Assembly (NCBI GenBank): GCA_019348305.1
Contig: JAHWJQ010000005.1
Span: 1 to 26,879, forward strand
Source: Actinomycetota bacterium
GTDB lineage: Bacteria > Actinomycetota > Acidimicrobiia > Acidimicrobiales > CADCTF01
Length of the DNA stretch: 26,879 nucleotides
Reading direction: 5' to 3'
Shown: positions 21,808-26,879 of the stretch, in pieces
How positions within the stretch are numbered: position 1 is the first letter of the stretch
How the letters are laid out: the number at the start of each line of letters is the position of its first letter
The notes under the pieces: model-generated
What the model was told of the DNA's origin: nothing
The model's database searches: none
Seen by the model: only the letters and a program-made list of their open reading frames with translations
Translations under genes and position numbers: made by a program

Positions 21808-22101
21808 GTGTCCCGGGCCGCCATCGAGGGAAAGCTCCGCCAGCTGGGCGACCGGCTGCGCCGCGCCCGCGAGGAGCTCGCCGTGCTGGACGAGCAGTTG
21901 CTGGTCTTCCGCGACACCGCCGACGAGACGAGGCTGCAGGCCCTGGTGGACGAGACGCCGCTCGCCGCCCAGGAGCACCGCGACGCTCAACGCCACGCCG
22001 ATGCCATGCTCCGCAGCCGCCAACGGCTGGCCGCCACGGTGGCCGAGCTGGAGCGGGCCCGCGACGACCTGTTAGACCGGCTCGTTCTCGAAGGCCGCTG
22101 A
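21808..22101 (+). CDS. Small coiled-coil protein of unknown function
   Basis: A 97-residue, very charged, almost wholly helical protein. Heptad-like segments are seen at about 5-40 ('EGKLRQLGDRLRRAREELAVLDEQL') and 65-95 ('MLRSRQRLAATVAELERARDDL'), joined by 'TADETRLQALVDETPLAAQEHRDA', which suggests a helical hairpin that may dimerise. There is no membrane segment and no cysteine. GTG at 21808 is chosen because TAGACT lies seven bases upstream; a longer frame upstream is antisense to two genes. It sits 17 bp before the ANTAR regulator gene, so the two are probably co-transcribed. A partner role is a guess, and I do not recognise a named family. Confidence 0.75.
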   Translation: MSRAAIEGKLRQLGDRLRRAREELAVLDEQLLVFRDTADETRLQALVDETPLAAQEHRDAQRHADAMLRSRQRLAATVAELERARDDLLDRLVLEGR

Positions 22102-22118
22102 GAAAGGAGCGACGCAGC

Positions 22119-22694
22119 TTGGGCGTCCGCGTGGTGATTGCCGAGGATGAGGCCATCGTCCGGCTCGACCTCAAAGAGACCCTCGAGGAAGAGGGTTATG
22201 AGGTCGTGGGGGAGAGCGGTCGGGGCGACGAGGCGGTGCGGCTCGTTCGCGACCTGAACCCCGACCTGGCCATCCTCGACATCAAGATGCCGGGGCTCGA
22301 CGGCCTCTCGGCCGCCCGCGAGATCACCGCCGAGCAGCGGGCCGCGGTGCTCATCTTGACCGCCTTCAGTCAGCGTGACCTCATCGAAAAGGCCCGGGAT
22401 GCCGGCGTGCTGGCCTACCTGGTGAAGCCGTTCCAGCGCAGTGAGCTGATACCGGCCATCGAGGTCGCCATGGGGCGCTTCAACGAGATGCGGGCACTGC
22501 GGGCAGAGGTGGACGGGTTGGAGGAGCAGCTCGAGACCCGCCGTGTCTTGGACCGAGCGAAGGGGATCCTGATGGACGACCATGGAATGAAAGAAGGCGA
22601 TGCCTTCTCGTTCATCCAACGCAGCGCGATGCAACGGAGGTCGAGGATGAAAGCAGTGGCCGAGCAGATCATCGCGGGGGAGCTGCGGCCGTGA
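22119..22694 (+). CDS. pdtaR: ANTAR-domain response regulator (PdtaR-like)
   Basis: A 191-residue protein. The receiver domain (about 1-118) has the acidic pair E9-D10, the phospho-acceptor D54 in 'LAILDIKMPG', the conserved Thr in 'LILTAFS' and Lys in 'LVKPF'. A helical linker leads to an ANTAR domain (about 130-188, 'ETRRVLDRAKGILMDDHGMKEGDAFSFIQRSA'). ANTAR proteins bind paired hairpins in mRNA and prevent termination; PdtaR (Rv1626) is the actinobacterial example, paired with a histidine kinase PdtaS, which is not in this window. The TTG start has AAAGGAG nine bases upstream. The stop overlaps the next start by 4 bp. Position near polA and rpsA matches Rv1626. Confidence 0.92.
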   Translation: MGVRVVIAEDEAIVRLDLKETLEEEGYEVVGESGRGDEAVRLVRDLNPDLAILDIKMPGLDGLSAAREITAEQRAAVLILTAFSQRDLIEKARDAGVLAYLVKPFQRSELIPAIEVAMGRFNEMRALRAEVDGLEEQLETRRVLDRAKGILMDDHGMKEGDAFSFIQRSAMQRRSRMKAVAEQIIAGELRP

Positions 22695-23179
22695 GCGGGT
22701 TCGCGGCGCGACGTCGCTGGCTGCTGGTTGCAGCCCTGGTCGCGAGCCTGGCCCTCGCCGGTTGTGGTGATGGCGACGGTGGTGCCGGCGGCGACCACGC
22801 GGGGGAGCACCAGGAAGAAGGCGGAGACCCCCACGCCGACCACGGGTCGGAGGACTCAGCCCCTGCCTTCGGGGAGGACGAGGCGACCACCAAGATCGGT
22901 GTCACGTTGCAGGACTACGCCTTCGTCGGCCTTCCCTCCTCGGCGAAGGGACCGAACGTGCTGTTCGAGGCGAAGGTCAAGGGCGGCAACGAGCACGAGC
23001 TGGTCGTCCAGGACGCCTCGGGTGGGACCGTCGGTGCGCTGGTGCCGTTCGAGGAGGGCAAGACCAAGAAGCTGGCAGTGGCGCTCCAGCCCGGCACTTA
23101 CACCATCGTGTGCCTGGTCGAGGAGGGCACCAAGCCCCACGCCGACCTCGGCATGAAGGCCGAGCTCCGGGTGGAGTGA
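22691..23179 (+). CDS. Predicted lipoprotein with a cupredoxin-like domain
   Basis: A 162-residue protein. The signal peptide ends in the lipobox LAGC (C25). A flexible Asp/His/Gly-rich linker with several His (about 26-65) is followed by a beta-sandwich domain (about 68-162). The ligand set His102 ('NEHEL'), Cys141 ('IVCLV'), His150 ('KPH') and Met155 ('LGM') matches that of type 1 copper proteins, in the right order. Such proteins carry electrons or bind copper outside the membrane. The His-rich linker may also bind metal. It is coupled to the ANTAR regulator by GTGA overlap. The Cys-to-His spacing (8 residues between) is longer than in plastocyanin, so copper binding is likely but unproved. 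Confidence 0.8.
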   Translation: MSGFAARRRWLLVAALVASLALAGCGDGDGGAGGDHAGEHQEEGGDPHADHGSEDSAPAFGEDEATTKIGVTLQDYAFVGLPSSAKGPNVLFEAKVKGGNEHELVVQDASGGTVGALVPFEEGKTKKLAVALQPGTYTIVCLVEEGTKPHADLGMKAELRVE

Positions 23180-23186
23180 GGCAGGT

Positions 23187-23846
23187 TCAGCCGGCGGCGA
23201 CGTAGAGCTGGGAGGCCAGCCCGGGTCCAAGGGCGATGGTCCCGGCATCGAGCTCGAGCGTCAATGTCCCGTCAGGCGCCTTCGCCCGCACCCGGGCGGC
23301 AGCCCCCGGCGTGAAGCCGTTCTCGCTCAGGTAGGTGAGTGAGTCCATGTCGATCTCCACCTGCTCGGTCACCCGCTCCAGTCGCACCCGGTCACCGGGC
23401 TCCGACTCGTTCAGCGAGAACAGGTCGCGGCGCACCGCACCGGCTCCGGGGATCGGGTTGCCGTGGGGACAGGTGGTGGGATGTTCGAGCAGCTCGACCA
23501 ACCGCTCCTCCACCTCGTCGGAGATCACGTGCTCCCAGCGGCACGCCTCGACGTGGGCCTTGTGCCAGGCCAGACCGATGACGTCGGTGAGCAGCCGCTC
23601 GGCCAGACGGTGCTTGCGCACGACGCTCTCGGCCAGCTGCCGGCCCTTGGGGGTGAGGCGGACGGATCGGCCCGACGGCTCCAGGTAACCCTCACCCCGG
23701 AGGCGCCGGATCATCTCCGACACCGACGGTGCGGAATGCCCCAGGCGCTCCGCCAGCCGGGCCTGGATCACCTCGGTGCCCTCTTCCTCCAGCTCGTGGA
23801 CCGCCTCCAGGTACTCCTCGAGGGGCGGGTGGAAACCGTCGGACAT
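23187..23846 (-). CDS. DtxR/IdeR/MntR-family metal-dependent repressor
   Basis: A 219-residue protein with all three family domains: winged helix (about 1-72, 'IQARLAERLGHSAPSVSEMIRRL'), dimerisation and metal domain (about 73-140) and SH3-like C-terminal domain (about 148-219). Positions aligned with M. tuberculosis IdeR: H79, E83, H98, C102, E105 and H106 are all present. At the IdeR Met10 position there is Glu (E11), as in acidic MntR sites. 'HPTTCPHGNPIPG' is a family hallmark. It should bind DNA when loaded with iron or manganese. TAGTAT lies six bases before the ATG. It converges on the cupredoxin-like gene with 7 bp between stops. Confidence 0.92.
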   Translation of the reverse strand: MSDGFHPPLEEYLEAVHELEEEGTEVIQARLAERLGHSAPSVSEMIRRLRGEGYLEPSGRSVRLTPKGRQLAESVVRKHRLAERLLTDVIGLAWHKAHVEACRWEHVISDEVEERLVELLEHPTTCPHGNPIPGAGAVRRDLFSLNESEPGDRVRLERVTEQVEIDMDSLTYLSENGFTPGAAARVRAKAPDGTLTLELDAGTIALGPGLASQLYVAAG

Positions 23847-23858
23847 GGGCTGATACTA
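23847..23858 (-). promoter_or_regulatory. Leaderless -10 element (TAGTAT-N6-ATG) for the DtxR-family gene
   Basis: On the minus strand TAGTAT (23858-23853) is followed by six bases and the ATG at 23846. This is the best match to TATAAT-like consensus among the boxes. Confidence 0.5.
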
Positions 23859-23917
23859 CCGGCGCCAGCGCGAGGCCGGCGGGCTCAGCGGCCCGGGGGG
23901 AGCGACGACATGGGACC

Positions 23918-23933
23918 TAGGCTGGGGCGGCCG
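23918..23933 (+). promoter_or_regulatory. Possible -10 element (TAGGCT) before polA
   Basis: TAGGCT at 23918-23923 ends ten bases before the ATG at 23934, giving a leader of about three bases. The alternative is an ATG at 23910 with a GGGGGGAG Shine-Dalgarno upstream of it, in which case this hexamer lies inside the gene. Confidence 0.35.
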
Positions 23934-26618
23934 ATGGCGAAGTACCTACTCCTCGACGGCAACTCCCTGGCCTACCGGGCCTTCTTCGCGTTGCCGACCG
24001 ACATGGCGACGGCGAGCGGGCAGGTCACCAATGCCGTGTTCGGGTTCACCTCCATGCTGATCAACCTGTTGAAGGACCACCGCCCCGACGGCATCGCCGT
24101 CGCCTTCGACCGTCCCGAGCCCACGTTCCGCCACGACCTCGTGCAGGACTACAAGGCCGGTCGCTCCGAGGCCCCCGACATCCTCCGCCAGCAGATGGGC
24201 CTCGTCCGCCAAGTGGTCGAGACGCTCCACATCCCGCTGATCGAGCTGGCCGGCTACGAGGCCGACGACATCGTGGCGACCCTGGCCACCCAGGCCCGCG
24301 ACAGGGGCGATGACGTCATCATCGTCACCGGCGACCGCGACGCCTACCAGTTGGTGGAGGACCCCCATGTCAAGGTCCTCTACAACCGTCGGGGAGTGAG
24401 CGACTACGTCCTCTACGACGAAGCCGGCATCCGCGAGCGCACCGGGGTGCGGCCGCTGGACTACCCGCAGTACGCCGCTCTTCGGGGCGACACCTCGGAC
24501 AACCTCCCGGGGGTGCCAGGGGTAGGGGAGAAGACGGCGGCCAAGCTCATCAACGACTACGGCGACCTCGACGGGATCTTCGCCAACCTCGACAAGTGCA
24601 CCCCCAAGCTGCGCCAGAACCTGGCGGCTCACGAGGCGCGGGTGCGCGAGAACGCCAAGGCCACCCCGCTGGTGCGCGACGTGCCTGTCGACTGTGAGGT
24701 CACCGAGTTGAAGATGGGGGGGTGGGACACCGAGGAGGTCCGCAACCTGTTCAACTTCCTCGAGTTCCGTACCCTGTGGGACCGCCTGATCGAGGCGGTC
24801 GGGCCAGCGGCCGGCTTGGCGGTGGCGTCGCCTGGACCAGACGCCGCACCGCTCGAGGTGGAGGTACGCCGGCTACGGGATGCGGCCGAGGCGGTGCAGC
24901 TGCTGGGGGAGCGGGCCGACAGTGACGCTCCCTGGGTAGCGGTGGTACCGGCTTGGTCCGCCGTGGAGGGGCGCTCGCCCCTGGACGGCGTGGCCGTGGC
25001 CCTCGAGGACGATGTGGCGCTCTGGCTCGACGCCGGGTTCCTGTCCGACGTCGAGGTCAGAAAGCACCTGGAGGCCCTGCTGTCTGGCCGGCTCTTCCAC
25101 GCCCACCACGCCAAAGCACTCATGCGCGGGCTCTCGGTAGTCGGCGTGGACGCGCCCAACCTCGGCATTGACACCCAACTCGCGGCCTACCTGGTCGAGC
25201 CGTCGGAGGCGCAGTACCTGCTCGAGGACCTCGCGCCCCGCTACGCAGGGGTCGAGGTGCGCTCGCCGGACGCGCCACCGGAGGGACAGCTCGACCTGAC
25301 CGGAAGCGGCCCCGATGCCGCCGAGGAAGCCGCCCGGCGGGCCGCGGCCGTCGCCCGCCTGGCACCGGTGCTGGCCCAGGTACTGGAGGCTCGGGGGCTC
25401 ACCCGGCTGTACGAGGAGATCGAGCGCCCCCTGGTGCGGGTGCTGACCCGGATGGAGCTCGCCGGCGTCCGCGTCGACGTGGAGTACCTGCGCAGCCTGG
25501 TGGCCGAGCTCACCGCCGAGGTGAACCGCCTCGATGCCGAGGTCCAGGAGCTGGCCGGTCACCCCTTCACCGTGAACTCGACCAAGCAGCTGCGGTCGGT
25601 CCTGTTCGACGAACTTGGGCTACAGCCCCAGAAGAAGACCAAGACCGGGTACTCGACCGACGCTGCTTCGCTCGAGAAGCTGGTGGGCCAGCACCCCATA
25701 GTGGAGAAACTGCTGCGCTACCGGGAGGTCGAAAAGCTCCGGTCCACCTACGGTGAGAGCCTGCTCGGCGAGGTGGCCCCCGACGGCCGCATCCATGCCA
25801 CCTTCAGCCAGACGGTGGCCCGCACTGGGCGGCTGTCGTCGGACCAGCCCAACCTGCACAACATCCCGATACGGACCGAAGAGGGGCGCCGCTTCCGCCG
25901 AGCGTTCATCCCCGCCGACGGCTTCGAGCTCCTCGTGGCCGACTACAACCAGATCGAGCTCAGGGTCATCGCCCACCTGGCCGAGGACCCCGGGCTCGTC
26001 GAGGCGTTCCGCACCGGCCAGGACATCCACACCACCACCGCCGCCCGCATCTTCGGAGTGGAGGCCGCTGACGTCACCACCGCCCAGCGCTCCAAGGCCA
26101 AGATGGTGTCCTACGGGCTCGCCTACGGCATGGAGTCCTACGGCTTGGCCTCCCGGTTGAACATCCCGGTCGAAGAGGCGGCGGAGATCCTCGAGGCCTA
26201 CTTCGTCGCCTTCCCGCGGGTGAAGGCGTACATGTCCCGTACGGTGGCCGAAGCCCGCGACCGCGGCTACACCGAGACGTTGTTCGGTCGCCGGCGCCAG
26301 ATCCCCGAGCTGTCGTCTTCGAACTACAGGATCCGCCAAGCAGGGGAGCGCCAGGCCATGAACGCCGGGATCCAGGGCCTGGCCGCCGACATCTTCAAAG
26401 TCGCCATCGTCCGCCTCGACCAGGCGTTGGAGCAGGAGGGACTGGGCAGCCGCCTGATCCTGCAGGTGCACGACGAGGTCATCCTCGAGGTTCCGCCCGA
26501 AGAACGCGACCGCGCCGCTGAGCTGACCCTGGCGGCGATGAAGGGGGCGGCCGATCTGCGGGTCCCGCTCGAGGTCGACCTCGCCTGGGGCTGCAACTGG
26601 GCCGAAGCCAAGGGATGA
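23934..26618 (+). CDS. polA: DNA polymerase I
   Basis: An 894-residue protein. The 5'-3' nuclease (about 1-300) opens 'LLLDGNSLAYRAFFALP' and has 'GYEADDIVATLA' and 'GDTSDNLPGVPGVGEKTA'. The middle domain (about 310-490) lacks the DEDD residues of 3'-5' proofreading, as is usual outside enterics. The polymerase domain (about 500-894) has motif A 'ADYNQIELRVIAHL', the O-helix 'KMVSYGLAYG' (K723, Y727, Y731) and motif C 'QVHDEVILEV'. Y727 stands where E. coli has Phe762, as in mycobacterial Pol I. It repairs gaps and processes Okazaki fragments. ATG 23934 gives the usual N-terminus; ATG 23910 with a better Shine-Dalgarno would add eight residues. rpsA follows after 103 bp. Confidence 0.97.
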   Translation: MAKYLLLDGNSLAYRAFFALPTDMATASGQVTNAVFGFTSMLINLLKDHRPDGIAVAFDRPEPTFRHDLVQDYKAGRSEAPDILRQQMGLVRQVVETLHIPLIELAGYEADDIVATLATQARDRGDDVIIVTGDRDAYQLVEDPHVKVLYNRRGVSDYVLYDEAGIRERTGVRPLDYPQYAALRGDTSDNLPGVPGVGEKTAAKLINDYGDLDGIFANLDKCTPKLRQNLAAHEARVRENAKATPLVRDVPVDCEVTELKMGGWDTEEVRNLFNFLEFRTLWDRLIEAVGPAAGLAVASPGPDAAPLEVEVRRLRDAAEAVQLLGERADSDAPWVAVVPAWSAVEGRSPLDGVAVALEDDVALWLDAGFLSDVEVRKHLEALLSGRLFHAHHAKALMRGLSVVGVDAPNLGIDTQLAAYLVEPSEAQYLLEDLAPRYAGVEVRSPDAPPEGQLDLTGSGPDAAEEAARRAAAVARLAPVLAQVLEARGLTRLYEEIERPLVRVLTRMELAGVRVDVEYLRSLVAELTAEVNRLDAEVQELAGHPFTVNSTKQLRSVLFDELGLQPQKKTKTGYSTDAASLEKLVGQHPIVEKLLRYREVEKLRSTYGESLLGEVAPDGRIHATFSQTVARTGRLSSDQPNLHNIPIRTEEGRRFRRAFIPADGFELLVADYNQIELRVIAHLAEDPGLVEAFRTGQDIHTTTAARIFGVEAADVTTAQRSKAKMVSYGLAYGMESYGLASRLNIPVEEAAEILEAYFVAFPRVKAYMSRTVAEARDRGYTETLFGRRRQIPELSSSNYRIRQAGERQAMNAGIQGLAADIFKVAIVRLDQALEQEGLGSRLILQVHDEVILEVPPEERDRAAELTLAAMKGAADLRVPLEVDLAWGCNWAEAKG

Positions 26619-26625
26619 ACTGCTG

Positions 26626-26713
26626 AGGTAGCCTTTGCAAAGGCGAGGCGCATCTTGCGCCGCCTGCGCCCGCCGCCCTGACGGCGCAACTGCCCGGAAA
26701 GAAAAGGCTACCT
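26626..26713 (+). promoter_or_regulatory. Structured leader/intergenic region before rpsA
   Basis: An 11-bp perfect inverted repeat, AGGTAGCCTTT (26626-26636) and AAAGGCTACCT (26703-26713), encloses a 14-bp palindrome GCCTTTGCAAAGGC (26631-26644), a tight hairpin GGCGCA-TCT-TGCGCC (26647-26661) and a competing stem TTGCGCCG (26655-26662) with CGGCGCAA (26682-26689). TAGCCT at 26629-26634 could be the -10 box. No Shine-Dalgarno stands at normal distance before the ATG; the bases just upstream are CCTCCCC. Autogenous control of rpsA through leader structure is known in E. coli; here it is inference. Confidence 0.55.
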
Positions 26714-26721
26714 ACCTCCCC

Positions 26722-26879
26722 ATGTCCAACAGCAGCGACGTGACCGTGGAATCCGCATCCCCCCCCGAGGCGCCCGAGGAGGAGTACCAGTACAACCAGG
26801 TGGTGGAGAACGACCTGGGCGATCTCTCCCTCGAAGACGCCATCGCCGGCACCATCGTCGAGTTCGAAGACGGCGACAT
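26722..26879 (+). CDS. rpsA: 30S ribosomal protein S1, N-terminal fragment
   Basis: Only 52 full codons are in the window; the gene runs off the right edge. The reading starts MSNSSDVTVESASPPEAPEE, an acidic disordered tail longer than in many homologues, and reaches 'SLEDAIAGTIVEFEDGD', which corresponds to the start of the first S1 repeat ('AIDKTIKYFNDGD' in mycobacteria). S1 binds mRNA on the 30S subunit. The call rests on this segment and on polA-rpsA gene order, which is shared with M. tuberculosis (Rv1629-Rv1630). The ATG follows the structured leader, with no clear Shine-Dalgarno. Confidence 0.85.
   Translation, partial: MSNSSDVTVESASPPEAPEEEYQYNQVVENDLGDLSLEDAIAGTIVEFEDGD

Noticed and set aside
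20200..22101. 633-residue plus-strand frame running over the MBL-fold and EamA genes
   Set aside because: Only its last 97 codons (from GTG 21808) are supported by a promoter-like box and lack an opposing gene; the rest is antisense to two genuine genes.

Overview
The window is GC-rich, densely coded and bacterial, and it looks like an actinobacterium. The evidence for that is the run of an ANTAR response regulator, polA and rpsA (the same neighbourhood as Rv1626, Rv1629 and Rv1630 of Mycobacterium tuberculosis), a DNA polymerase I with Tyr in the O-helix, an IdeR/DtxR-type repressor, orphan RsbW-like kinases with a GAF-SpoIIE phosphatase, and many genes that appear leaderless. A deep-branching group such as Acidimicrobiia is plausible, but that is inference. 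No phage, insertion sequence, CRISPR array or replication origin was seen.

Region by region. (1) 1-4454: a VOC-family gene fragment divergent from a MarR regulator; an RsbW-like kinase; a GAF-GAF-SpoIIE phosphatase; a 38-residue basic protein; a PIG-L deacetylase; and a YceH (DUF480) protein whose stop codon sits in the loop of a strong hairpin. (2) 4487-10389: an M20 peptidase divergent from an SGNH lipoprotein, then a tight run of membrane SGNH hydrolase, NodU/TobZ-type carbamoyltransferase, SxtJ-like protein and DUF5989 protein. This is the same set of families as sxtL, sxtI, sxtJ and sxtK of saxitoxin clusters, without the toxin-forming genes. (3) 10398-12842: a secreted coiled-coil lytic transglycosylase, a His-rich protein with a histone-H1-like Lys/Ala tail, and a divergent unknown protein ending in perfect 33-bp tandem repeats. 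(4) 12934-16665: a heterodimeric ABC exporter and a tRNA-Leu(CAA). (5) 16754-21765: a second RsbW-like kinase, a DUF1206 membrane protein, a prolyl-oligopeptidase, a metallo-beta-lactamase-fold hydrolase and an EamA transporter. (6) 21808-26879: a coiled-coil protein, an ANTAR regulator, a cupredoxin-like lipoprotein, a DtxR-type repressor, polA, a structured leader, and the start of rpsA.

A recurring signal ties the window together. A hexamer TAGNNT lies exactly 6 or 7 bases before the start codon of eight genes, and a TACCAT variant lies 6 bases before a ninth. This is the layout expected of a -10 box driving leaderless mRNA. It also helps choose starts and supports the tiny basic gene as real. 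Other genes carry Shine-Dalgarno sequences or are coupled by short overlaps (ATP-exporter pair; regulator and lipoprotein).

No complete undescribed system can be claimed. The strongest leads are the sxtIJKL-like carbamoylation cassette, the His-rich/H1-tail protein with its repeat-tailed divergent neighbour, the alternative-pairing rpsA leader, and the uniform leaderless promoter signal.
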